This document shows, one piece after another, positions 8,040 to 15,764 of a stretch of DNA of 39,708 nucleotides. Numbering within the stretch: position 1 is the stretch's first letter; every line of letters begins with the position of its first letter. The DNA comes from Pseudomonadota bacterium (GTDB lineage Bacteria > Pseudomonadota > Gammaproteobacteria > Xanthomonadales > Rhodanobacteraceae). The position numbers and the translations under genes were made by a program. The stretch covers positions 1 through 39,708 of the forward strand of contig JAGWMU010000006.1 in NCBI GenBank assembly GCA_028873095.1, in the 5' to 3' direction. The notes below the pieces were generated by a model. The model did no database searches and was not told the origin of the DNA. It saw nothing but the letters and a program-made list of their open reading frames with translations.

Positions 8040-8808
8040 GAGCGCCGGGGTGCCGAAGAAGGCCGCGGGCCGCACCTCGCCGTTGCTGACGCCGGGGCTG
8101 GGCTCCGGGCAAGTCGCCTTCGTGGGAGAGGCGGTGGAGCAGGATCTGTCCGTGACGGTCCTGTGCTGGCCCACGATTCCGGTCGCCTGGTCCATGCTCA
8201 GCGAGGCCGCGTCGGCGATGCGCAGCGTGCGCGAAGGCTTGTCGATGTCCGGTCCCGCCGAGGGTTCATCCTGGCTGCAGCAGGCGGCGCCGCAGTTGAG
8301 CCGCCCGCTCGAGCGCGAGTTCGGCGCCGCCGAGAGCACGCTGGCCAGCCTGGTCGGCCGCCTGCCGGTGTGCTTCGCGGTCGCGATCGAGGAACACCAG
8401 GCCGATGTCCGGCAGGCCTCCGCGGCGCTGACCAGCCGTGCTCTGTTTTCCGGTTGCCTGGCGGGCTACGACAACTTTCTCAAGTCCTCCAGCCAGCAGG
8501 CCTTCCGGGTCATGGTCGTGCCCGACCGCGGCGAAGCGCGGAACGAACAACACCTGGCCGTCTACAACGAGCTGCTGCCCCACCTGGATGGAGCCCGGCG
8601 GCTGCGCGCGATCGAACTGGCGTTCTGGCCCGAAGCCAGACTGCCGCTGCCGATGGAAGTGGCCCAGCTGGCCGCCGCCGCGGTACTCCGCCACCTGCAG
8701 GACCCGGCGCAGTCCAATCCGCTGTTCGACGTCATCCGCGACCACCTGGCGCCACCCTCGCGCTTCCACGCGGGCACGACATTGAAGAGCGTGCGGCTGA
8801 GGCATTGA
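8023..8808 (+). CDS. Hypothetical protein, 261 residues
   Basis: I do not recognise this protein. The ATG at 8023 overlaps the end of the ribbon-helix-helix gene, and codon usage is as GC-rich as the neighbours. It has no signal peptide or membrane helix. The N-terminal 35 residues are basic and Ser/Gly/Lys-rich; the rest is mixed alpha/beta. Visible segments include a hydrophobic strand near VTVLCWPTIPVAW, an FRVMVVPDRGEARNEQHL segment, and the late helix PMEVAQLAAAAVLRHL. The Asp-containing strand followed by a C-terminal Ala-rich helix faintly recalls DUF3800 proteins, but the usual N-terminal acidic motif is missing, so this is only a weak hint. An alternative upstream ATG at 7972 lies wholly inside the regulator gene. 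Confidence 0.72.
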   Translation: MSAHDKSAGVPKKAAGRTSPLLTPGLGSGQVAFVGEAVEQDLSVTVLCWPTIPVAWSMLSEAASAMRSVREGLSMSGPAEGSSWLQQAAPQLSRPLEREFGAAESTLASLVGRLPVCFAVAIEEHQADVRQASAALTSRALFSGCLAGYDNFLKSSSQQAFRVMVVPDRGEARNEQHLAVYNELLPHLDGARRLRAIELAFWPEARLPLPMEVAQLAAAAVLRHLQDPAQSNPLFDVIRDHLAPPSRFHAGTTLKSVRLRH

Positions 8809-8903
8809 GGTTTGCGTGGGGAGGCACCGCGCCGAACTGAAGCCGGAGATTGCAGCCAGCATCTGAACTGGCCACGTCGCAGGCATGCCGATCGTGAAGT
8901 CGT

Positions 8904-8920
8904 CCGACCGCCCGGGTCGG
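8904..8920. terminator. Short GC hairpin between convergent genes
   Basis: CCGACC (8904-8909) pairs with GGTCGG (8915-8920) in the 126-base gap between two convergent genes. No T run follows on either strand, so a role in transcription termination is only possible. Confidence 0.3.
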
Positions 8921-8934
8921 CGCTGCGGGCAGTC

Positions 8935-10221
8935 TCAGCCGGCCTCCGTCGCCGGTGCCTTGCCGATGCTGCGCAGCGCCGGGTTACCCATGCAGCTGAG
9001 GGCGATCGCGGTGAGCAGCAGTCCGGCGCCGACGAACAGTGCCGGCAGCGAGATCAGTTTCAGCAGGCTGCCGGCCAGTGCGGCCGAGAGCGGGCCCAGG
9101 CCCATGAAGGTGAACATCAGCACGCTCATGGTGCGGCCCATCATCTGCGGCGCGACGCGGCGCTGGATCCAGGTGAAGATCGCGATCTGCGCGATGCCGC
9201 CCAGCGTGCCGGTGCCCGCCAGCAGCACCGCGCCGGTGACGGTCGAATGCACCAGCGCCATGCCGGCGACGGCGAGTCCTGCCAGGCTGTCGATGGTCAG
9301 CACCATCAGGCCGAGCCGGCCGCGTACCCAGCGGCCGGCGACACCGGACAGGGCACTGCCCAGCAGCATGCCGCCGCCGTTGGCGGCCATCAGGATGCCC
9401 AGCGAGGCCGCGCCCAGGTCCAGTCGGGTATTCGCCAGCACGGGCAGGCCGACCTGCAGCGGGCCGCCGACGAAGACCGAGACCACCGCGGCGTAGAGGA
9501 TGAAGGCGCGCAGCGGCAGGTCCGCCCAGATCGTCCGCACGCCGCAGACGACGTTGGCCAGCACGCCGCCGACCACTTCCTTGGGATGGAAGTCGCTGTG
9601 CACGCGGATCAGCAGCAGCGAGCCCAGCGAGAACAGGAAACTCGCCGCATCGATGCCGAAGGCAAGGCCCAGCCCGCCGGCATCGTGCACCGCGTGCTGT
9701 GGGGTGCCGCGCGCGCCCATGCTGATCACTGCGCCAGCCAGTGCCGGGCCGATGAACATGCTGAGCTGGCGCATGCCCATCACCAGCGCATTGGCCGGCT
9801 GCAGCTGTTGCGGCGTCATCAGCTGCGGCAGGATCGCCGAGCCGGCCGGATAGGCGAACGCGGTGGACAGGCCGATCCCCAGCGCGATCGCGTACACCAG
9901 CCACATCTGGATGCCGCCCAGCAGCACCAGCGCGGCGAGCAGGGCCACCAGCAGCGCATTCGCGCCGCGCGCGGACAGCAGCACCCGCCGCGGCGACAGC
10001 CGGTCGACCAGCGCGCCGCCGATCAGCATGAAGGCGGCGCGCGGCAACGCCATCGCGGCGAGCACCAGGCCGAGCGCGGCCGGGTCGCCGGTGAGTTTCA
10101 GCACCAGCCACGGCAGCGCGACCAGGGTGAACTGGTCGCCCAGCATCGAGATCGTGCTGCCGCCGAACAGCAGGCGGAAGTTGCGGTTGGCAAGGACGGA
10201 GTCGCGGCGTGCCGTCTGCAT
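8935..10221 (-). CDS. MFS transporter (EntS-like, MFS_3 type)
   Basis: A 428-residue major facilitator protein with about 12 predicted membrane segments. The start MQTARRDSVLANRNFRLLFGG is typical of the EntS / MFS_3 group, followed by GDQFTLVALPWL in helix 1 and GGALVDRLSPRRVL, the cytoplasmic loop motif between helices 2 and 3. This group exports siderophores or lipophilic drugs; the substrate here is unknown. ATG at 10221 is chosen because the alignment starts there and an AGAGG precedes it. An in-frame ATG at 10275 would add 18 residues without family support. It is divergent from the M16 pair and convergent with the hypothetical gene on its left. Confidence 0.88.
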   Translation of the reverse strand: MQTARRDSVLANRNFRLLFGGSTISMLGDQFTLVALPWLVLKLTGDPAALGLVLAAMALPRAAFMLIGGALVDRLSPRRVLLSARGANALLVALLAALVLLGGIQMWLVYAIALGIGLSTAFAYPAGSAILPQLMTPQQLQPANALVMGMRQLSMFIGPALAGAVISMGARGTPQHAVHDAGGLGLAFGIDAASFLFSLGSLLLIRVHSDFHPKEVVGGVLANVVCGVRTIWADLPLRAFILYAAVVSVFVGGPLQVGLPVLANTRLDLGAASLGILMAANGGGMLLGSALSGVAGRWVRGRLGLMVLTIDSLAGLAVAGMALVHSTVTGAVLLAGTGTLGGIAQIAIFTWIQRRVAPQMMGRTMSVLMFTFMGLGPLSAALAGSLLKLISLPALFVGAGLLLTAIALSCMGNPALRSIGKAPATEAG

Positions 10222-10457
10222 CGGAAAGCCTCTGGCGTTGCAGGCGGCGAGGCCTGGCGTCGTGGAAAAGGTCATCGGGTGAAGCGGGTTTGCAGCGGCG
10301 GCAAACGGACCTCGGCACCCCGGATGCCGATCCGCCGCGCGCGGTGGGACAGGCGGATGGTACGTGACGTCCCCTGCCGTTGTCCCGGCCGGAAGTCATG
10401 GGCGCTCCCACGGTCGTCTTGCTATGGTTGGGCCTTGCCCGAAGGGAAAGTGAAGAA

Positions 10458-11849
10458 ATGACCCTGCGCTTGCGCCCGGCCGCCTTGCTGGCCTCGTTCG
10501 TCCTGCTGACCGCGGCCGCCGTGCCGCCGTCGACTGCCGCGGAGCTGGGCATTCCGCCGATCCAGTATCGCGAACGCACGCTGCCGAACGGCCTGCAGGT
10601 GCTCAGCGTGGAGAACCACGCCAGCCCGAACGTGGCGGTGCAGATGTGGTACCACGTAGGCTCCAGGGACGACCCGCGCGGGCGCTCCGGTTTCGCGCAT
10701 CTGTTCGAGCACCTGATGTTCAAGAGCACGAAGCACATGCATGCCGAACAGATGGATCGGCTGACCGAGGACGTCGGCGGCGCCAACAACGCCTCCACCG
10801 GCGACGATGTCACCAACTATTTCGAGGTGGTGCCGAGCAATTACCTGCAGACCCTGTTGTGGGCCGAGGCGGAGCGGCTGTCCAACCTCAACGTGGACGA
10901 GAAGAACTTCAAGTCCGAACGCGCGGTGGTGGAAGAGGAGTACCGCACGCGCGTGCTGGCGCAGCCGTACGGCAAGCTGTTCAACGCGATCGACGCGTAC
11001 TCGTACAAGGTGCATCCGTACAGGCGCCCGACCATCGGCAGCATCGAGGACCTCGAAGCGGCCTCGCTGCATGACGTGATCGAGTTCCACGACATGTTCT
11101 ACCGCCCCGACAACGCCACCCTGGTCGTGGCCGGCGATTTCGACCCGAAGCAGCTCGACGCCTGGGTCGACCGCTACTTCGGCTGGATACCCAAACCGTC
11201 CGCGCCGGTGCCGCAGGTCGCCGCGAAAGAGCCCGCGCGCCGGAAGAATCTTCGCTACACCGTGACCAGCGCCACCGCACCCCTGCCGGCGCTGGTGCAG
11301 ACCTGGCTGATTCCGCCCGCCGCCGACAGCGCCGACTACATCCCGCTGCAGGTGGCTGCCGCGCTGCTGTCGCAGGGCGACTCGTCGCGCCTGTACCAGT
11401 CGCTGGTGTACCGCCACGAGGTTGCCCAGCAGGTCGGCGCCGAAGCGGATGGCCGTCTCGGTCCGGGATTGTTCACGGTGTATGCGATCCTCGCCAGCGG
11501 CCACCGGCCGGGCGAAGCGGAGAAGCTGATGAACGAGGAGATCGTCTGGCTGGCGACCCAGCCGATTCCCGCCGCCGAACTGGACAAGGTGAAGACCGGG
11601 TTGCTGACCGCCGAACTGAGTCAGCGCCAGACCGCGCAGGGCATCGCCTTCGCGCTGGGCCAGGCGGCGCTGATCGACGGCGGCCCGCAACACGTCAACT
11701 CGGACCTCGCCATGCTGCAGAAGGTCACTGCCGCCGACGTGCATCGCGTACTGCAGAAATACGTCACCGGCGCACACAGCGTCACCATCGATTATCTGCC
11801 GCAGGCGGCGCCGGCAACGTCGGGCGCCGGCAAGGGAGCTGCGAAATGA
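10458..11849 (+). CDS. M16 zinc metallopeptidase, catalytically intact
   Basis: The 463-residue product starts with a signal peptide (about 1-28, ending STAA) and should work in the periplasm. The inverted zinc motif HLFEH is at 81-85 in GFAHLFEHLMFKST. The third ligand comes from the glutamate cluster 159-161 in ERAVVEEEYRTR, about 75 residues later, as expected for M16. The DNATLVVAGDF segment marks the end of the first subdomain. The ATG at 10458 gives a clean signal peptide, unlike the upstream in-frame ATG at 10380. The stop overlaps the next start in ATGA, so both are translated together. M16B enzymes often act as an active subunit plus a metal-less partner, which is exactly what follows. 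Confidence 0.93.
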   Translation: MTLRLRPAALLASFVLLTAAAVPPSTAAELGIPPIQYRERTLPNGLQVLSVENHASPNVAVQMWYHVGSRDDPRGRSGFAHLFEHLMFKSTKHMHAEQMDRLTEDVGGANNASTGDDVTNYFEVVPSNYLQTLLWAEAERLSNLNVDEKNFKSERAVVEEEYRTRVLAQPYGKLFNAIDAYSYKVHPYRRPTIGSIEDLEAASLHDVIEFHDMFYRPDNATLVVAGDFDPKQLDAWVDRYFGWIPKPSAPVPQVAAKEPARRKNLRYTVTSATAPLPALVQTWLIPPAADSADYIPLQVAAALLSQGDSSRLYQSLVYRHEVAQQVGAEADGRLGPGLFTVYAILASGHRPGEAEKLMNEEIVWLATQPIPAAELDKVKTGLLTAELSQRQTAQGIAFALGQAALIDGGPQHVNSDLAMLQKVTAADVHRVLQKYVTGAHSVTIDYLPQAAPATSGAGKGAAK

Positions 11850-13348
11850 ACCGTTCCGCGAAGGCCCTGCGCCTGGCCGTCCTCGCCGTTGCCATGATCG
11901 TCGCCGGCGCGCTGCTGGCGGCGCCGGCCGCCGCCGCGGTCGCCGCCGATGCCTTTCCGGACGCGCCACCGGCGCCCGGTCCGGCGCCGAAACTGACGGT
12001 GCCCACGCCGGCCGTGCAGACGCTGGCGAACGGCCTGCAGGTGATCAGCGTGCAGCGCGCCGGCTTGCCGCTGGTGACCGCGCAGCTGGTGCTGCGCAGC
12101 GGCGGCGAGATGGATCCGCCGCGCCTGGCCGGCCTGGCCGATCTCACCGCGAACCTGCTGACCAAGGGCGCCGCGGGCAAGACCGCGCCGCAGATCGCCG
12201 CCGCCGCCGAAGCGCTCGGCGGTTCGCTGACGGCTGCCGCCGGCTGGGACGAAAGTGCCGTCGGCATCACCGTCACCACGCCCAGGCTGCCGCTGGCCCT
12301 GGACCTGCTGGCCGACGTGGTGCGCCGACCGGCGTTCAGCGCCGCGGAGCTGAAGCGCGCGCAGGCCCAGGCGATCGACGATCTGCGCCTGATGTTCAGC
12401 CGGCCCACCGCACTGGCTTCGCTGGCGGCCACGCGCGGCGTGTTCGGCGACGGCGCCTATGGCCATTCGCGCAATGGCACCCCGGCTTCGATCGCGCGGA
12501 TCACCCGCGCCGACGTGCGGCAGCTGCACCGCGCGCTGTACCGGCCGGACAACGCCATCCTGATCCTGACCGGCGACATCATGCCGGCCCAGGCGCGCCA
12601 GCTGGCCCGGGCCAGCTTCGGCGACTGGCGGAAGCCGGCCGCGCCGCTGCCGGTCAAGCCGGCGGGGGAGGCCGCCAGCCGCCTGCCGGCGATCCTGCTG
12701 ATCGACCAGCACGGCGCCGGCCAGGCCGGCGTGGTCGTGGCCCATGCCGCGCCCTCGCGCGGCGATCCCGGCTACTACGTCGGCATGGTCGCCAATGCGG
12801 TGCTGGGCGGCTCGTATTCGGCCCGGCTCAACGAGGAGATCCGCATCAAGCGCGGGCTCTCCTATGGCGCCAGCAGCCGGCTGGAACCGATGAGCGATGC
12901 CGGGCTGTGGCTGGCTGCGGCGCAGACCAAGAACCCGTCGGCGCCGCAGGTGGTCGACCTGATGCTGCGCGAGTTCGCCCGCCTCGGCCGCTCGCGGGTA
13001 TCCGGGGCGGAGCTGGCCGCACGCAAGGCGGCATTGATCGGCAGCTACGGCCGCCGCCTCGAAACCACCGAAGGTCTCGCCGCGCAGGTCGCCGAGCTGG
13101 CGATCTACGGCATCGACCTGCGCCAGATCGGCAACTACATCGAACGGGTGCAGGCGGTCACGCCGAAGCAGGTCGAGGCGTATGCGCGCAAGCATCTGGA
13201 TGCCGGCGGCAGCAAGGTGGTGGTGGTCGGTGACACCGCGCAATTCGCCGCCGCGCTGCGCAAGGCGCACCCGCATGCGCAGTTGCTGGAATCCACCGCG
13301 CTGGACCTGGACAGCGCCAGCCTGCTGGCGCCGGCTGCCGCCAAATAA
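11846..13348 (+). CDS. M16 family protein without zinc site (partner subunit)
   Basis: A 500-residue M16-fold protein with a signal peptide (about 1-34) and an Ala/Pro-rich linker. The segment NGLQVISVQRAGLPLVTAQLVLRSGGEMDPP aligns (viewed in shorter pieces) with the start of the active partner. Where that protein has HLFEH, this one reads LADLT (97-101), so it cannot bind zinc. The later YRPDNAILILTGDI and the GGSYSARLNEEIR segment are typical of the non-catalytic half that shapes the substrate chamber. It overlaps the previous gene by four bases. The pair is expected to form a periplasmic heterodimer that degrades peptides; the substrate is not evident. Confidence 0.92.
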   Translation: MNRSAKALRLAVLAVAMIVAGALLAAPAAAAVAADAFPDAPPAPGPAPKLTVPTPAVQTLANGLQVISVQRAGLPLVTAQLVLRSGGEMDPPRLAGLADLTANLLTKGAAGKTAPQIAAAAEALGGSLTAAAGWDESAVGITVTTPRLPLALDLLADVVRRPAFSAAELKRAQAQAIDDLRLMFSRPTALASLAATRGVFGDGAYGHSRNGTPASIARITRADVRQLHRALYRPDNAILILTGDIMPAQARQLARASFGDWRKPAAPLPVKPAGEAASRLPAILLIDQHGAGQAGVVVAHAAPSRGDPGYYVGMVANAVLGGSYSARLNEEIRIKRGLSYGASSRLEPMSDAGLWLAAAQTKNPSAPQVVDLMLREFARLGRSRVSGAELAARKAALIGSYGRRLETTEGLAAQVAELAIYGIDLRQIGNYIERVQAVTPKQVEAYARKHLDAGGSKVVVVGDTAQFAAALRKAHPHAQLLESTALDLDSASLLAPAAAK

Positions 13349-13489
13349 TCCGTCAGCGGCCATGGCTCGATGCCCGCCAGCCGCCGGGCATCCCGGCAGA
13401 AATTCGCGGACCGGGACAGCGGCGGCATTGCCTGCGCCGTTGTCCGCGGGCGGAGTCCTTCGGTAGACTGCGGCGCGGTCAAAGCCGTG

Positions 13490-13516
13490 CCCTCCCCCCT
13501 CCCCCCCTCTCCCCCC
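13490..13516 (+). repeat. C-rich homopyrimidine tract upstream of pagL-like gene
   Basis: A 27-base stretch made only of C and T, with C runs of up to seven broken by single Ts, ends 16 bases before the ATG of the lipid A deacylase-like gene. It leaves no usual purine-rich ribosome site except the short GACAGG that follows. Its length could vary between cells. Confidence 0.7.
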
Positions 13517-13532
13517 GACAGGCCACCCGCGT

Positions 13533-14057
13533 ATGTCCGCCAGCAAGCCTTTGCGCTTCATCGTAGCGATCTGCCTGCTGCTGCTTGCCCTGCCCGCCGC
13601 CGCCACGCGACTGGAACTGCAGGCTGGCCGCAGCTACATGAGAAGAAGCGGTACCGCCACGCTATTCGTCGAGAGCGTGTTCGACGCGCACCGCATCGGG
13701 GACACCCGCTTCAGCTGGTCGCCGGATGTCTCGCTGGGCTGGATCCGCGGCCGCAACATCGGCATCTACCGCCACGACCGCTATGGCACGACCGAGGATG
13801 CCTGGGTGCTGGCGGGCGGCGTGCGCGCCCATTACGGCGAGGCGGGCGACTGGTATCACCACCTGTTCGCGAGCTTCCAGCCGGCGTACAACACGGCGCG
13901 GACCCAGGCACTGAGCACCGGCTACGAATTCGACAGCACGCTGGGTTGGCAGGAGCGGTACTTCAGCGTGGAGATCCGCCATGTCTCCAACGGCGCGCTG
14001 CACCATCCCAATCACGGCGAAACGATGGTCCTGGTCGGCGTGGCCTTCCATCTGTAA
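13533..14057 (+). CDS. pagL: PagL-like lipid A 3-O-deacylase (outer membrane)
   Basis: The 174-residue product has a signal peptide (about 1-24, ALPAAA) and alternating beta strands of a small outer-membrane barrel. Near the end lies the PagL signature RHVSNGALHHPNHGE. Its H150 and S152, with E163 eleven residues later, match the His-Ser-Glu catalytic set of Pseudomonas aeruginosa PagL in order and approximate spacing. The protein ends with phenylalanine two residues before the terminus (VAFHL), compatible with barrel assembly. PagL removes the 3-position acyl chain of lipid A and dampens host recognition or remodels the membrane. It stands alone, convergent with the drug exporter operon. The C-rich tract upstream is an odd leader. 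Confidence 0.88.
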   Translation: MSASKPLRFIVAICLLLLALPAAATRLELQAGRSYMRRSGTATLFVESVFDAHRIGDTRFSWSPDVSLGWIRGRNIGIYRHDRYGTTEDAWVLAGGVRAHYGEAGDWYHHLFASFQPAYNTARTQALSTGYEFDSTLGWQERYFSVEIRHVSNGALHHPNHGETMVLVGVAFHL

Positions 14058-14058
14058 G

Positions 14059-14074
14059 GCCCGCCGGCGCGGGC
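14059..14074. terminator. GC hairpin between convergent genes
   Basis: GCCCGC (14059-14064) and GCGGGC (14069-14074) pair around a CGGC loop right after the pagL-like stop codon. More GC-rich pairing follows to 14105. There is no T run, so it is a weak bidirectional terminator candidate. Confidence 0.38.
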
Positions 14075-14108
14075 TGTCGGGATGTCCCGGCCGCCGGCGC
14101 CGCGGCAT

Positions 14109-15635
14109 TCAGTGCCCGCCGCCGGCCGCCGCGGCTTTCGGGGTGAACGGCGGTCTGGCCAGCCAGATCACCACCATCAGTCCGAGGAACACCCAGCCCA
14201 GCATGTGGAAAACCTCGTCGAACGCGATCTGCGAGCCCTGCTGAGTGATCATGCCGTTGATGATGCTGCCGGCGCGGTGCGGATCGCCGTGGCCGAGCTG
14301 CTTCATCGCGACCTGCGCGAGCGGGTTGTAGGCGGTGATGTGTTCGGCCAGTTGCTCGTGGTGAACGACCGAACGGCGGTTCCACAGGAAGATCGTGATC
14401 GAGGCGGAAAAGCTGCCGCTCAGGGTGCGCAGGAAGGTCGACAGGCCCGAGCCGGCGGCAATCTCGTTCTGCTGCAGGTCCGACAGCAGGATGCTCAGCA
14501 CCGGCATGAAGAACAGCGCCACGCCCAGGCCCTGCAGCAGCTGCGCCATCGCCACGTGGTAGAAGTCCACCTGCAGGTAGAAGCTCGCGCGCAGGAAGCA
14601 GGTCGCGCCCATCACCAGGAACGCGGCGGCGGCGAGCAGCCGCAGGTCGGTGCGGCCGGCGTACTTGCCCACGAAGAAGGTCAGCAGGATCGGAATCACG
14701 CCCAGCGGCGCGGTGGCGTAGCCGGCCCAGATCGCGGTGTAGCCCAGGTCCTGCTGCAGCCACAGCGGCACCAGCAGGGCGATCGAGAAGAACGCGGCGT
14801 AGCCGAGCACCATCGCCAGCGTGCCCGCGCTGAAGTTGCGGTGGCGGAACAGCCGCAGATCGACGATCGGGTCCGCGTCGGTCAGCTCCCAGATCAGGAA
14901 TATCGCCAGCGCGACGGCCGAGACGATGCTGGTGATGACGATGAAGCTGGAGTTGAACCAGTCCGCATCATTGCCCTTGTCGAGCACGATCTGCAGCGCG
15001 CCGACGCCGACGATCAGGCTGATCAGGCCGACGTAGTCGATCTTCGGGCGCTCGGTCTTTTCCGTTTTCAGGCGCAGCTGGCTGGCCACCACGGTGCTGG
15101 CGAAGATGCCGATCGGCACGTTGATGAAGAAGATCCAGGGCCAGGAATAGTTGTCGGTGATCATGCCGCCGAGGATCGGGCCGGCGATCGGCGCCACCAC
15201 CGTCACCATCGCCAGCAGCGCCAGCGCCATGCCGCGCCGCGCCGGTGGATAGATGCCGATCAGCAGGCTCTGGGTGACCGGGTACATCGGCCCGGCTACC
15301 GCGCCCTGCACCGCGCGGAACACCAGCAGCATGCCCATGCTCTGCGAGACGCCGCACATGAAGGAGGCCAGCGAGAACAGCAGCGTGCACCACACGAACA
15401 GCTTCACCTCGCCGAAGCGGCGGGTGAGGAAGCCGGTCAGCGGCAGCGCGATCGCCATGCTGACCGCGAACGAGGTGATCACCCAGGTGCTCTGGTCGTT
15501 GCTCACGCCGAGGTTGCCGGCGATCGTCGGCAGCGACACGTTGGCGATCGTGGTGTCCAGCACCTGCATGAAGGTGGCCAGCGACAGACCGATCGTAGAC
15601 AGGGCCAGGTTGGGCGGGCGGAAGTGGGTAGTCAT
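14109..15635 (-). CDS. emrB: EmrB-like MFS multidrug pump (DHA2, 14 TM)
   Basis: A 508-residue drug:H+ antiporter of the DHA2 family with about 14 membrane segments. Landmarks are the start helix FMQVLDTTIANVSLPTIAG (family motif LDxTIxNVALP), WVITSFAVSMA, LTGFLTRRFGEVK and the central GPILGGMIT motif C. It works with a periplasmic adaptor and an outer-membrane channel, both encoded just upstream. Unusually, its start is separated from the adaptor stop by about 130 bases that hold a REP-like hairpin, while the rest of the operon is tightly packed. Substrates are likely hydrophobic toxins, phenols or organic acids, by analogy with EmrB and FarB. Confidence 0.93.
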   Translation of the reverse strand: MTTHFRPPNLALSTIGLSLATFMQVLDTTIANVSLPTIAGNLGVSNDQSTWVITSFAVSMAIALPLTGFLTRRFGEVKLFVWCTLLFSLASFMCGVSQSMGMLLVFRAVQGAVAGPMYPVTQSLLIGIYPPARRGMALALLAMVTVVAPIAGPILGGMITDNYSWPWIFFINVPIGIFASTVVASQLRLKTEKTERPKIDYVGLISLIVGVGALQIVLDKGNDADWFNSSFIVITSIVSAVALAIFLIWELTDADPIVDLRLFRHRNFSAGTLAMVLGYAAFFSIALLVPLWLQQDLGYTAIWAGYATAPLGVIPILLTFFVGKYAGRTDLRLLAAAAFLVMGATCFLRASFYLQVDFYHVAMAQLLQGLGVALFFMPVLSILLSDLQQNEIAAGSGLSTFLRTLSGSFSASITIFLWNRRSVVHHEQLAEHITAYNPLAQVAMKQLGHGDPHRAGSIINGMITQQGSQIAFDEVFHMLGWVFLGLMVVIWLARPPFTPKAAAAGGGH

Positions 15636-15652
15636 CGGAACCGCTGTTCGTG

Positions 15653-15760
15653 GTGGGAGCGCACTCCGTGCGCGACGGATTGCCGTAGGAGCGCACCCTG
15701 TGCGCGAAAGCTCTTGGTCCCGGCAGCGGCAAAAGCATCGCGCACTGGGTGCGCTCCTAC
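15653..15760. repeat. REP-like inverted pair, copy B, with an extra half unit
   Basis: The main pair runs from GTAGGAGCGCAC (15685) to GTGCGCTCCTAC (ending 15760), with the same interior GGCAAAAGCATCGCGCAC as copy A at 376-451. A third, degenerate unit GTGGGAGCGCAC starts at 15653. It fills the gap between the adaptor stop and the pump start inside one operon, where a stable hairpin could protect the upstream message or lower pump expression. Confidence 0.85.
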
Positions 15761-15764
15761 GGGT

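Noticed and set aside
7812-8808. Toxin-antitoxin module made of the RHH gene and the 261-residue protein
   Set aside because: The second protein is longer than most RHH-linked toxins and shows no RelE, GNAT or PIN signature; left as a test, not a call.
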